From NCBI GenBank assembly GCA_001800245.1, contig MGVA01000033.1, positions 1-64,000 of the forward strand: a DNA stretch of 64,000 nt, written 5' to 3'. This document shows positions 38,959-48,612 of this stretch, in pieces (positions within the stretch are counted from its first letter, which is position 1; every line of letters begins with the position of its first letter). A program made the position numbers and the translations under genes. This stretch comes from Elusimicrobia bacterium RIFOXYA12_FULL_51_18 (GTDB lineage Bacteria > Elusimicrobiota > Elusimicrobia > Elusimicrobiales > UBA9959). The notes beneath the pieces were generated by a model. The model was not told the DNA's origin, searched no databases, and saw nothing but the letters and a program-made list of their open reading frames with translations.

Positions 38959-40575
38959 ATGGAAATTCAAAAAAAGTTTGCCGTATTTTCCTTGCTCCCG
39001 TTCTGTTTCTTTTGCGCGCATTCCGCTAATGCTTTAAAAGTAGAGCGTCTGCCTATTGCCGGTCCGGCATCCGTTTCCGCCGCGGCGCCGCCGGCAAAAC
39101 CGGGCCGTGAAGTTGCCAGCGGCCGGGCTTTCGTTGAATTTGGAGCCGGGCTTTCTTCTGCGGCCGCTGCCGGCGTAGTTTCCGCCGCCGGATTCGAACT
39201 GGTTGATGGCGTCTATCCCGGAGGTTGGAATCTTGTGCTTTTGCCGCATGGCATGAGCGTTTCGTCCGCCCTGTCCGTTTTGAAGTCCCTGCCAGGGGTC
39301 GCGGCTGTGGAACCCTCCGGAGTTTACCATGTCAAAAGGAAATCCAGCGACCCCGCTTTAGTTCTTCAATACTCCTTACGAAGGGCCGATGCTTTCAGAG
39401 CCTGGGACTATGAAACCGGCGCGTCCAGCCGGGTTACCGTAGCGGTTATGGATACCGGTATAGATGGTTCGCATCCGGAATTGGTTTCCAAGCTGGCGGT
39501 GGGGAGCCAGTTTTTCGACCCGAATAATAACGGCGTTCAAAGTCTGAACGATCCGCCCACTCCGGCCTGCAATCACGCGACCCGCGTGGCCGGTGCGGCG
39601 GCGGCCGCTTCTGATAATAACTATGGCATAGCCGGAATCTCCTGGGATGCCCGCCTTCTCTCCCTAAAAATATTCAACGACGCGGATTGTAACACCGACT
39701 GCTCGGATGCGGCCGCCGCCGCTGCCTGCAGCACCGACGATGTGGCCATTATAAAAGCTATAAATTATGCCGTCGGGCTGAACAATTCCGCGGCTGCCGG
39801 CAGGATAGTCCTGAATATGAGCATTGGAGAGGGGGTTGCCTGCTCAGTCCCGTTGCAGGCCGCGCTTACTCCGGCCGCCACGGCGGGGCTGGTCCTTATT
39901 GCCGCCGCCGGCAACAGTCCTGTAGGGGGCATAGACTCTCCGGCCAATTGTCTGGGAGTGATGCCGGTGGGGGCCACGGATATCAATGATAATATAGCTT
40001 CTTTCTCCGCGAGAGGAACGGAAATGTCCAGCCGCGGAGTCGTGGCTCCGGGTGTGGGGATATATACAACGGACTTGCGCGGAAGTTTCGCCTACGGCGA
40101 CGGAACTTCTTTCGCTTCGCCCTTCGCGGCCGGGCTTGCGGCTCTGGTTCTTTCCGCAAACCCCGCGTTGACTGGAGTTCAGGCGGGTGATATCATAAGA
40201 AACTCGGCCGATAATCTGGGGAGCCGTGAAACATACGGTTTCGGCAGGGTTAACGCTTATAAAGCCGTTCTGCTGGCGCTTGGAAAGCTGTCTTCATACT
40301 CCACGTCTCCGGATATGGCAAAGGCCTACGCTTACCCCAACCCTTACAAGCCTTCCTCCACCCGGCCGCTTGCTTTTTCCATGCCGGACTCGGTCTTCGG
40401 TTCGGGGCTGGAGATCAGTATTTATACTTCCGAAGGGGAAAAAGTGAAGAAGGTTTCAGAGCCGAATTGGGACGGGAAAAACGAGGCCGGGTATGATGTG
40501 GCCAGCGGCGTCTATCTTTTCTTCATGAAAACGGACAAGGGCTCGGCCGTGGGAAAATTCGCGGTGCTGCGGTGA
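38959..40575 (+). CDS. Subtilisin-like serine protease (S8) with FlgD/Por-like C-terminal domain
   Basis: AVMDTGIDGSHPEL, CNHATRVAG, GTSFASPFAAGLAAL; C-terminal YPNPYKPSS...GEKVKK...WDGKNEAGYDVASGVYLFFM. Confidence 0.9.
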   Translation: MEIQKKFAVFSLLPFCFFCAHSANALKVERLPIAGPASVSAAAPPAKPGREVASGRAFVEFGAGLSSAAAAGVVSAAGFELVDGVYPGGWNLVLLPHGMSVSSALSVLKSLPGVAAVEPSGVYHVKRKSSDPALVLQYSLRRADAFRAWDYETGASSRVTVAVMDTGIDGSHPELVSKLAVGSQFFDPNNNGVQSLNDPPTPACNHATRVAGAAAAASDNNYGIAGISWDARLLSLKIFNDADCNTDCSDAAAAAACSTDDVAIIKAINYAVGLNNSAAAGRIVLNMSIGEGVACSVPLQAALTPAATAGLVLIAAAGNSPVGGIDSPANCLGVMPVGATDINDNIASFSARGTEMSSRGVVAPGVGIYTTDLRGSFAYGDGTSFASPFAAGLAALVLSANPALTGVQAGDIIRNSADNLGSRETYGFGRVNAYKAVLLALGKLSSYSTSPDMAKAYAYPNPYKPSSTRPLAFSMPDSVFGSGLEISIYTSEGEKVKKVSEPNWDGKNEAGYDVASGVYLFFMKTDKGSAVGKFAVLR

Positions 40576-40579
40576 TCTT

Positions 40580-40918
40580 GTGATAGTTTTTAATAAAACC
40601 AGGAACGTAATCGTTGCCTCCGGTATTTTGAAAGCGGATACTTTTACGGACAGGCTGTGCGGGCTTATTCCGCGCAAAGCGCTGGGGCCGGAGGATGGGC
40701 TTTGGCTTGACCCTTGCGCCATGATCCATACCTGCTTCATGAGTTTTTCCATAGACGCCGTCTTTCTGGATGCGGGTCTTAAGGCGGTGAGAGTCTGCGC
40801 GGCCTTGAAGCCCTGGCGGTTTTCTCCCTGGGTCTACGGGGCAAAAAGCGTCCTGGAGCTTGCCCCCGGCAGGGCCGCCGGTTTCCTGGCGGAAGGCGAT
40901 ATTCTCGAGTTCCGATGA
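40580..40918 (+). CDS. DUF192 family protein
   Basis: GLIPRKALGPEDGLWLDPCAMIHTCFMSFSIDAVFLD. Confidence 0.85.
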   Translation: MIVFNKTRNVIVASGILKADTFTDRLCGLIPRKALGPEDGLWLDPCAMIHTCFMSFSIDAVFLDAGLKAVRVCAALKPWRFSPWVYGAKSVLELAPGRAAGFLAEGDILEFR

Positions 40919-40968
40919 TTTTTGGGTTTGTAAATGACGAACAATAAATTTATAATAATAGATTAACT

Positions 40969-42765
40969 ATGCCGCCATCAAAAGGTTTACAGAGAAGCAA
41001 AAATATCCGGGAGATCCTGGTAGCGGCCGGTCTTGTCCCGGAGCTTAAGGTCAAGGAAGCGGAGGAACTCGCCAAAAAAGAGAATAAACCCCTCCAGCAG
41101 GTGCTGACAGACCTGAAACTCATCGACGAACTAAGGCTTTTGAAAGTCCTGGCGGATGAATGGGGGTTTAAAGCGGTGGACCTCTCCAAGATGGAAGTGC
41201 CCAAGGAGACCGTCCAGAGCCTGCCTGAAGCCATAGCCATGCGGCAGTCCTGCGTGCCGTTCGCGCTTAAGGACAACATTATGTTCCTGGCGATGGCCGA
41301 TCCCAGAGATTTTTTGGTGCTTGAGGATATAGGACTGAGGACCGGCCTTGAGGTTAAGGCGTATTTGGCCCTGCCGCAGGGAATAAACAAGGTTTTGGAC
41401 AGCGTGTACGGCAAGGCCGATGCCGCGCAGGTGGATAAACTGGTGGAATCCGTCACCCAGGCCGCGCCCAAAGCCGCGGGAGAGGAAGAATCTTTTTCTC
41501 TGGCGGACGAGGCTGAAAAAAAAGATATCAGCGACGTGGATGCCAACGCCCCGGAAGTGGAGCGTCTGGTCAACGCCATAATTCTGGGCGCGCTGAACAT
41601 TAAGGCCTCCGACATCCATATAGAGCCTTTTGAGGATCCCAACGGTAAAAATTCAAAGGTGTTGATCCGCTACCGGGTGGACGGCATGCTGCGGGTCGCC
41701 TCTTTCTCCGTGCCGTGGGCTTACCGGCAGGCGATCAACGCCAAGATAAAGATCCTCAGCAATTCCATGAATATTACCGAGCGCCGCATTCCCCAGAGCG
41801 GACGCATACAGATAATCGCCAAGGGCAATCCCATAGAATTCCGCGTGGAGATCGTTCCGACCGTGTACGGGGAATCCTGCGTTATGCGTATTCTGGACCG
41901 GGCCTCGGTGCGCGTGGACATAAAGATCATGGGTTTTTTGCCCGATACGGAAGCCGCGCTTCTCAAGCAGTTCCAGGGCATCGGCGGCAAAAAGAATTTC
42001 GGTCTGATGCTGGTTTGCGGTCCCACGGGTTCCGGTAAATCCACCACGCTTTACGGCTGCCTGAACTATGTGAACCGCCCCGATATAAAGATACTCACCG
42101 CCGAGAACCCAGTGGAATACAACATCGACGGTATAGTGCAGGTTCCGGTCAACCCCGACATTAAGCTGGGCGGGGATAAAAAGTTCGATTTCGCCACCGC
42201 GCTGCGTTCCTTTATGCGTCTGGACCCCGATGTCATCATGGTCGGAGAGATCCGCGACGAGGAAACGGCACATATCGCCCTTGAGGCCGCCATGACCGGC
42301 CATCTTGTTTTTTCCACCATTCATACCAACGACGCCCCTTCGGCGCTTGAACGTCTGACCCAGATGGGGATCCCCCGTTTCGTGGTGGCCAACACTATGA
42401 AGGCCGTACTGGCTCAGCGTCTGGCCAGGCGGCTCTGTCCCGACTGCAAGCAGGAAGTGGAGATCTCTCCGGAGGAAAGGGCTGTTTTCGACGCCAACAA
42501 TGTGAAGATCCCGGCGGGCGCTAAAATTTTCAAGGCCGTGGGGTGCGAAAAATGCAAGACCACCGGCTACAAGGGCCGCTGCGGCATGCATGAACTTTTG
42601 ATCCTCAACGAGGAGATACGCTCGCAGCTTTTAACCGATCCTTCCGCCATTCCCGTCAAAAATATCGCTATGAGAAACGGCATGCGGACCATCGGCATGG
42701 ATGGCCTTGAAAAGGTGCTTTTGGGGCTTACCACGGTGAAAGAAGTCCTTGGCGGTTCGACTTAA
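40969..42765 (+). CDS. pilB: Type IV pilus assembly / type II secretion ATPase (PilB/GspE)
   Basis: ASDIHIEP, CGPTGSGKSTTLY, AENPVEYNIDGI, GEIRDEETAHIALEAAMTGHLVFSTIHTNDA, CPDCKQ...CEKC. Confidence 0.92.
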   Translation: MPPSKGLQRSKNIREILVAAGLVPELKVKEAEELAKKENKPLQQVLTDLKLIDELRLLKVLADEWGFKAVDLSKMEVPKETVQSLPEAIAMRQSCVPFALKDNIMFLAMADPRDFLVLEDIGLRTGLEVKAYLALPQGINKVLDSVYGKADAAQVDKLVESVTQAAPKAAGEEESFSLADEAEKKDISDVDANAPEVERLVNAIILGALNIKASDIHIEPFEDPNGKNSKVLIRYRVDGMLRVASFSVPWAYRQAINAKIKILSNSMNITERRIPQSGRIQIIAKGNPIEFRVEIVPTVYGESCVMRILDRASVRVDIKIMGFLPDTEAALLKQFQGIGGKKNFGLMLVCGPTGSGKSTTLYGCLNYVNRPDIKILTAENPVEYNIDGIVQVPVNPDIKLGGDKKFDFATALRSFMRLDPDVIMVGEIRDEETAHIALEAAMTGHLVFSTIHTNDAPSALERLTQMGIPRFVVANTMKAVLAQRLARRLCPDCKQEVEISPEERAVFDANNVKIPAGAKIFKAVGCEKCKTTGYKGRCGMHELLILNEEIRSQLLTDPSAIPVKNIAMRNGMRTIGMDGLEKVLLGLTTVKEVLGGST

Positions 42766-43501
42766 AAATATGAGACGGCCCCTGATGAAAAAAATTTTAT
42801 TCGGATTTGGAGTCGCGGCGCTTACCCTGCAGGCGGTTTACGCCGGTTCGGGCAGATACGGGGATTTTCAGCAGGCCTCGCTTTCAGATCTCAGGCCTTT
42901 CGCCCGGGATCTGGGCGGACTCCTGGGCAGCGGGACCAATCAGACCGCGCGCGTGCTGGGATTCGGCGGTTTTGACGTCAGCGGCAGGACGGTGGTGCAA
43001 TTCGAGCCGGAAAGCGGGGACGGTATCCTGGCAAAAAACAAGCCTTTCGGCTTAGGCTGGGTTCAGGCGGAAATAGGTATGCCTTTCCGGATAGACGGGT
43101 TTATCAGGGCCGGCTCCTTCGCCAATCTGGCGCTTTCGGGGGGAGGGCTAAAATACGGCCTTACCCAGCCGCAGAAAAAAATACAGGCTATGGTCGTAGG
43201 CGTCGGAAATATGGCCGCGCATAAATTTTTTTATGCCACTCATTTCGCGGCCAGCCTGGTCTTTTCCGTAAACACGCCGGTTATCGCCCCATATTTCGGC
43301 GCGGGCATGGATAACACCACTCTTACGGTGCTGAACAACCTTAACGATCCTTCTTTGGTGGGTAAGCGCCTTTCCGTGTTTGAGCCCAGGTATATGGCGG
43401 GTTTCAGGGCGACTTTTATGAGCTATGGCTTTATATCGGGCGGGTATACTTATACGCACGGGCGGAGCCTTGTGAACGCGGGGCTTGGTCTGCGGATCTG
43501 A
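42749..43501 (+). CDS. Hypothetical exported, possibly outer-membrane protein
   Basis: Signal peptide and beta-strand-like C-terminus. Confidence 0.55.
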   Translation: MAVRLKNMRRPLMKKILFGFGVAALTLQAVYAGSGRYGDFQQASLSDLRPFARDLGGLLGSGTNQTARVLGFGGFDVSGRTVVQFEPESGDGILAKNKPFGLGWVQAEIGMPFRIDGFIRAGSFANLALSGGGLKYGLTQPQKKIQAMVVGVGNMAAHKFFYATHFAASLVFSVNTPVIAPYFGAGMDNTTLTVLNNLNDPSLVGKRLSVFEPRYMAGFRATFMSYGFISGGYTYTHGRSLVNAGLGLRI

Positions 43502-43520
43502 GCCTGTTTTTCGGCCGGGG

Positions 43521-43543
43521 TTCCCGCGCCGTCGGTGCGGGAA
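43521..43543. terminator. Hairpin between convergent genes
   Basis: ttcccgc...gcgggaa. Confidence 0.45.
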
Positions 43544-43565
43544 AGTCCTAAGTTGAATCCCGCGG

Positions 43566-44039
43566 TCAGCCTTTAAATTTTTCCTTAAAATCCCTGCGCA
43601 GTTCCCTGTCCAGTTCTTTTTTCTTTTTCGCCTCGTGTTTGTCGGGGGCTTTTTTACCTCTGGCCAGCGCCAGGAGGACTTTCGCCCAGCCGTTCTTGAA
43701 ATAGACTTCAAGAGGCACTATCGCGGTGCCTTTTGTCGCGATGGAGTTGGACAGTTTTTTTATTTCCTTTTTGTTCAGAAGGAGTTTTCTGGTCCTGACG
43801 GGGTCCAGCTCTTTCATGGTATTGAAGGCGTACGGCGGGATGTGCATACCGTAAAGATAGAGGCCGTCTTTCTCGGCTCTTGCGAAGCTCTGCGCTATCT
43901 GCGCCTGCTTCATGCGCAGCGATTTGACCTCCGGGCCCTCCAGCACCAACCCGGCTTCCAAAGTCTCGAGTATCTCGTAATCATGTCTGGCCTTGCGGTT
44001 AGTGGCCACGGTCTCAAGTTCGGGATGTTTCTTTTTCAT
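43566..44039 (-). CDS. smpB: SsrA-binding protein SmpB
   Basis: TNRKARHDYEILETLEAGLVLEGPEVKSLRMKQAQIAQSFARAEKDGLYLYGMHIPPYAF. Confidence 0.96.
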   Translation of the reverse strand: MKKKHPELETVATNRKARHDYEILETLEAGLVLEGPEVKSLRMKQAQIAQSFARAEKDGLYLYGMHIPPYAFNTMKELDPVRTRKLLLNKKEIKKLSNSIATKGTAIVPLEVYFKNGWAKVLLALARGKKAPDKHEAKKKKELDRELRRDFKEKFKG

Positions 44040-44155
44040 TGTAAATGCGTCTTAAATTTTCTAGACTACCAATACGAAGCGGTATCTGGTTCCTGATCTT
44101 AGGATAGGTGTATTCTACTAGTTACACGCTCTTGATTGCCAGCGACTTTTTTAAT

Positions 44156-44239
44156 GGGCGGGTGGCGGAACTGGCAGACGCGCACGGCTCAGGACCGTGT
44201 GGCCGAAAGGCCTTATGGGTTCAAGTCCCTTCTCGCCCA
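44156..44239 (+). tRNA. tRNA-Leu (CAG)
   Basis: Long variable arm; anticodon loop CTCAGGA; acceptor GGGCGGG/CTCGCCC; T-loop TTCAAGT. Confidence 0.9.
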
Positions 44240-44280
44240 TTTCTTTTTTTATCAAATCCAAACGCTTGACTTCGGTTAAC

Positions 44281-44312
44281 AAAAGCCCATTCTGAAAAAA
44301 GAATGGGCTTTT
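44281..44312 (+). terminator. Intrinsic terminator after tRNA-Leu
   Basis: aaaagcccattc-tgaaaaaa-gaatgggctttt. Confidence 0.85.
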
Positions 44313-44485
44313 GTGTCCTTGGTAACACCAATTAGCCGCATTCGTGCGTCGTGTATAAAAACGAATATTGACATCCCACGACAATATTAAGTAAATTAAA
44401 CATTGATAAAGATGCCTTTAGGTATTATTTATAAATTATCCAAAAGGCGGTTTATCAGATGTGTTATCTACAGGAGGTATTGTAA

Positions 44486-44968
44486 ATGAAAATGAACAAG
44501 AAAGGTTTCACCCTGATCGAGCTCATGATCGTGGTGGCAATCATCGGCATTTTGGCCGCGATCGCTATCCCGAAATTTGCCGATCTGATCAATAAGTCGA
44601 AGGAAGGCGCGACCAAGGGCGCTCTGTCAACGGTCAGAAGCGCGCTGCAGATCTACTACGGCGACAACGAAGGCTGGTTCCCTACCGCTCCGACATCTGA
44701 CGCAGCCGGCGGAGCCGCCTGCATGGCTGTGCTCACAGCCTCTTCCAAGTATATTGCCGAAGTGCCCCTTGCCAAGATGCCCGGCACCACGCATTCCGAC
44801 AGCACCGTTGTTACCGCCGCGGCTGCGGCAGACGGCGGCGGCTGGCATTACGACGGCAATGCTTCAAGTCCCTCCGTGTGGGGCAACTTCGCTGTGAACT
44901 GCACGCATCTGGACATCAAGGGCAGAAGTTCTACCCCTGTTGCCACGGCTGGCTGGTCCACATTCTAA
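44486..44968 (+). CDS. Type IV pilin (major pilin-like)
   Basis: [41 protein letters not shown]. Confidence 0.95.
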   Translation: MKMNKKGFTLIELMIVVAIIGILAAIAIPKFADLINKSKEGATKGALSTVRSALQIYYGDNEGWFPTAPTSDAAGGAACMAVLTASSKYIAEVPLAKMPGTTHSDSTVVTAAAAADGGGWHYDGNASSPSVWGNFAVNCTHLDIKGRSSTPVATAGWSTF

Positions 44969-45037
44969 TAGGACGTATTTCTCCGCCAGGCAGCCTTGCC
45001 TGGTTTGCCGGCGCAGGGTTGCAGGCGGATGAGTTGA

Positions 45038-45064
45038 ACCCGGTCCCTCCTGGAGGGACCGGGT
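45038..45064 (+). terminator. Intrinsic terminator after pilin
   Basis: cccggtccctcc-t-ggagggaccggg followed by ttttt. Confidence 0.8.
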
Positions 45065-45149
45065 TTTTAGCTAAGAGACATTTCTTGCGCGTGGCTCGGC
45101 AGCCTGGAAATTGTCTTTTAATTCGTATTTTGTTCGGAATTTTAACCCG

Positions 45150-45200
45150 AATCCCGCGGTTCAACTTGGTTTCCATTGGAAAATCAGGTGAACAGAAAAA
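45150..45200. repeat. Intergenic repeat upstream of pilD, paralog of 59134
   Basis: aatcccgcggttcaacttggtttccattggaaaatcagg vs aatcccgcggtttatttcggtccccgttggaaaaacagg. Confidence 0.55.
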
Positions 45201-45300
45201 TGCGGGATTCCCCGCAGCAGCGGGTCGAAAACCAAGCGCAATGCGCGCCAGGTTTTAGAGAGTGTATGTCGCGCGAAGCGCACCTGAGCTCCGCGAAGGG

Positions 45301-45324
45301 AAAAATTCCTGAATTTTTCAGGTT
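45301..45324. repeat. Small palindromic repeat (same family as 10666)
   Basis: aaaaattcctgaatttttcaggtta. Confidence 0.6.
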
Positions 45325-45329
45325 AATTT

Positions 45330-46118
45330 ATGATCCCGGAAATTATTTTAATAATAGTATTTGTTTTTGGTCTTCTGATAGGCAGCTTCCTTAATGTCTG
45401 TATTTCCAGACTGCCGGAGAGTCTCTCCATCATCAGGCCCCGCTCACGCTGTCCCAAGTGTCTGACCCCAATAAGTTTTTACGATAATGTGCCGCTTGTG
45501 AGCTTTATTTTGTTGCGAGGACGCTGCCGGCACTGCGCAGCGCCTATTCCCTGGCGATATCCTGTTGTGGAGCTTGTAACGGCCCTGGTTACCGCGTTGC
45601 TGTTTTTTAAATGGGTTATGACACCGCTTTGGCTGTCCGCCGCTCTTGCGGCCGCCTATATCCTGATCGTTGTGGCATTCATAGATTTTGAGACCATGAT
45701 GATCGCCGATGTGTTTTCCTTCGTACTTGTCGGTCTGGGGGTGGTAGCCTGTTGGTTTAATCCATATTTTACCGGTCCGTTTTTAAATCGGCTATTTAGT
45801 TGCTTTATGGGCGCCATTTCCGGAACTTTCATCATTTGGCTTATGGCATGGCTTGGTACCAGAATATATAAGAAAGAAGCTGTCGGGGAGGGGGACATCT
45901 TTCTGATGGCCGGTATCGGAGCTTTGACCGGCTGGGAAGGCGTGGTCTCGGCTCTTATCATGGCCTCTTTTTTTGGCTCGGTTTATGGAGTCAGCCTGAT
46001 GTTGGCCAAAAAAGCTAGACGTTTTGACCATATCCCGTTCGGCCCCTTTCTGACGCTTGGAGCGGTGATAAATCTTTATCACCTTATCAGGATAACCGAT
46101 TTTTTTATGTGGTATTAG
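45330..46118 (+). CDS. pilD: Prepilin peptidase (A24)
   Basis: GSFLNVCISRLPES; RCPKC...CRHC; GEGDIFLMAGIGALTGW. Confidence 0.93.
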   Translation: MIPEIILIIVFVFGLLIGSFLNVCISRLPESLSIIRPRSRCPKCLTPISFYDNVPLVSFILLRGRCRHCAAPIPWRYPVVELVTALVTALLFFKWVMTPLWLSAALAAAYILIVVAFIDFETMMIADVFSFVLVGLGVVACWFNPYFTGPFLNRLFSCFMGAISGTFIIWLMAWLGTRIYKKEAVGEGDIFLMAGIGALTGWEGVVSALIMASFFGSVYGVSLMLAKKARRFDHIPFGPFLTLGAVINLYHLIRITDFFMWY

Positions 46119-46160
46119 CGCGGGGCGTAAAAAACAACCCCCGCCTTTGCGTGAAGTCAT

Positions 46161-46470
46161 AACCTTCTTCGCGCAACATCCTGCGGAAACTTTATAGAGA
46201 CCTTTTAACGTCGTTTTCCCTGGCATCCCCAGGGCTAGGGACCGCGAGAAGCCGTCGCGGGCGTAGCCACGATGCGCGGCCCCGCACCGTTCCTTGCCGC
46301 AGGAAGGTCGCAGGCGAGCCCACACGCCGGCCCATTGGTGGGCCGGCTCCGGGCTCGCTCTGCTCCAGCAGAAACGGCGTTGTTTATCATGGCCTCACCC
46401 CCTTCCCGTCCGCCATAGGCGGCCGGGTTTCGGCTTCGCCGTACAACCCGGAAAATTATTGCCCGCGCCC
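46161..46470 (-). repeat. Left copy of large structured inverted repeat flanking the accessory island
   Basis: rc shares gcgcggg(n)aataattttc, ggcggacggga, atgataaaca, tttctgctggagcagagcgagcccggagccggcc, ggccggcgtgtgggc, gatgttgcgcgaagaaggtt with 50601-50955. Confidence 0.85.
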
Positions 46471-46905
46471 ACTGCAAAGAGAAAGATCAAAACTACACCG
46501 GAATTATTTTATACGATTTTGCCCGCGCCGCCCGCAAATCTCGGCAAATTCAGGGCCAAAATTTGCCCCGGCATGGCCCTGTTCCTGTCAATGTTCAACA
46601 GTATTTATGCCGGTGGCCACAGGGTGAATAAAACACTGCCACGCCGCTACGCGCCCTGGCGGTCTTTTCTGTTAATGGTATGTAGCCACCGGCCAGAGGG
46701 AGAAACGGCAACAGCAAGGAAGCTAAGGCCAGGACAGCCCGGACAAGCCGTGCAGCCCCGGCCTTAGCCGCCTTATCTGGTCCCGCCCTCTCATGATACA
46801 GCATGTTGACCCATAAATTAGCCAAAAACAGTCTTTCCCAACACGACACAAGGCTGTCGCGGTGGTCTGCTATACTTTTAGTAAGAAATAAGAAAGAAAT
46901 AACCA

Positions 46906-46934
46906 TTGACCATAAACTGGCAAAGCAATAGAAT
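46906..46934 (+). promoter_or_regulatory. Putative sigma-70 promoter for island genes
   Basis: TTGACC - 17 nt - TAGAAT, about 50 nt before the HTH gene. Confidence 0.5.
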
Positions 46935-46982
46935 ATGGACTAATAGGGATTGGCGGGAATTCACCAAACCAGGAGTTTGTCA

Positions 46983-47156
46983 ATGGAAGATATAGCTAAA
47001 TATCTAACTGTCCGTCAGGTTGCAAAGAAACTCGGGATTAGCGAGGAATGGGTCAGAGATTTAATTGCTAGAAAAGAAATCAAAGCTGTGAAAATTGGGC
47101 AATGGAAAATTAGCCAAGAGGCTTTAGACCAATTTATCAAATCTCGAAGCAATTAA
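46983..47156 (+). CDS. Excisionase-type helix-turn-helix protein
   Basis: YLTVRQVAKKLGISEEWVRDLIARKEIKAVKIGQWKISQEALDQFIKSR. Confidence 0.85.
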   Translation: MEDIAKYLTVRQVAKKLGISEEWVRDLIARKEIKAVKIGQWKISQEALDQFIKSRSN

Positions 47157-47161
47157 AAAAT

Positions 47162-47768
47162 ATGAACAGCAGCCCCAAAACCTTAGAAGAAGCCTTAATG
47201 TGGAGTGCAGGGCCGACTGACAAGGAAAAAGCTATTTTTTCCGCGATGCTTAAAATAGAAGCAACGCTTCTGAGTGCCACCACAAAAGATGTCTATGTTA
47301 AAATGCGGACTTTTGTTATAGCGCTACACGCGATAATAGAAAGATTGCTAAATCATTTATTGAAGGAATTAAGCCTGTCTTGTGGGGAAGAAGCAAACTT
47401 CAGTTGCAAAATATGTAAACTTGAAAATTACTTTAAGCCCAGCACGCTAAAACACTTGAGGAAGATTAATCAGTTTAGAAACGGATTTGCACATTTATAT
47501 CCTCAGCGCCATAAAAAGTTTAACAATCTGCCAGAAATCCCCGGGCTTTCAAGCCCGGGGATGAATGGCAGCCCGGAGCGACGCGGAGGCCATTTTCGCA
47601 TAGCGGCTATGCGAGAGGTCTGAAACCCTGGCCTTTAGGCCGGGGAGTGGGTTCATTTTTAATGGCGGGACAGTGTTTGATAGTGGCTCCATAACTCAAC
47701 TGTTTAATCAATTTATGGAAATATCTGATGACCACACAAACATTCTGCGTTTGAAGACACAGAAATAA
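47162..47768 (+). pseudogene. HEPN-like protein gene interrupted by a ~118-bp insertion
   Basis: INQFRNGFAHLYPQRHKKFNNLPE then insertion and stop; reading resumes in another frame FNGGTVFDSGSITQLFNQFMEISDDHTNILRLKTQK* ending 47768. Confidence 0.6.
47538..47655 (+). mobile_element. IS200/IS605-type right-end / omega-RNA-like remnant (MITE-like)
   Basis: aatccccgggctt-tc-aagcccggggatgaatggcagcccgg...gtctgaaaccctggcctttaggccggggagtgggttca. Confidence 0.55.
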
Positions 47769-47790
47769 AAATATCACTATCGCAATTGTT

Positions 47791-48522
47791 ATGATAAACG
47801 AAAAACCCCGAGAACCTTTGCCGAAAGATTTTGGACTTACTGATGCGGGAATAAAAAAGCTCGAAAAGACTTCGGGATGGATACGCGGGTTTGTCGCAAT
47901 GCTCCCCGGCGTGTTGCTGTTATTCAAGTTCGGGGCTCCTTCCGACCCTTCCGATTTAACATTAGGCACCACGTTGATACTTGGTTTTATCATTGTGTTT
48001 GTGCTGTCTCCTCTCGCTTATACGATAGTTGAGCAGATAATAGTTCGATGGTGGCCAATTGTTACGCCCTTTTGGTTGTTTTGGCACCCGGATTATTCAA
48101 AATATAAACAATACCAACTGGCCCAAAAGCGATATAAAAACGACTATGATGAATGGCTGAAAACCCAATTGTCTTGGTGGCAGAGATTAAGCGGTCAAAG
48201 ATTTGAGCAGGAAATCGGGGCGGTGTTTGAAAAACGCGGCTATCAAGTATATTTGCAGGGGAAATCCGGGGATGGCGGGGTTGACCTTATTATTTCAAAA
48301 GGCTCCCAAAGAATAATCGTTCAATGTAAAGCGCATAAAAATCCGATAGGCCCGCATGTCGTCAGAGATTTATATGGAGCCCTCACTCATAATAAAGCCC
48401 GGAAAGCCTGGATTGTCTCGGTTTCACGATTTACCAAAGGCTCATGGGAATTCGCCGTAAATAAGCCGATTCGTCTTATTACGATAGAAGATATCCTCAC
48501 AGAGAGATTTATTGTTTCATAG
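47791..48522 (+). CDS. Membrane-anchored Mrr-like restriction endonuclease
   Basis: Two hydrophobic segments then RFEQEIGAVFEKRGYQVYLQGKSGDGGVDLIISKGSQRIIVQCKAHKNPIGPHVVRDLYGAL. Confidence 0.85.
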   Translation: MINEKPREPLPKDFGLTDAGIKKLEKTSGWIRGFVAMLPGVLLLFKFGAPSDPSDLTLGTTLILGFIIVFVLSPLAYTIVEQIIVRWWPIVTPFWLFWHPDYSKYKQYQLAQKRYKNDYDEWLKTQLSWWQRLSGQRFEQEIGAVFEKRGYQVYLQGKSGDGGVDLIISKGSQRIIVQCKAHKNPIGPHVVRDLYGALTHNKARKAWIVSVSRFTKGSWEFAVNKPIRLITIEDILTERFIVS

Positions 48523-48612
48523 GCAAGATGGAGACAATGCATCTACAACTAATAATTAAAATCAGATGGTTAAGTTTTTTGAAATTTAGCGCGGCACTTT
48601 TCTGGGGATAAG

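Noticed and set aside
46294-46906. ORFs 46294-46767 (+) and 46595-46906 (-) as island genes
   Set aside because: No domain similarity, they overlap the flanking repeat or each other, and codon usage looks unlike neighbouring genes.
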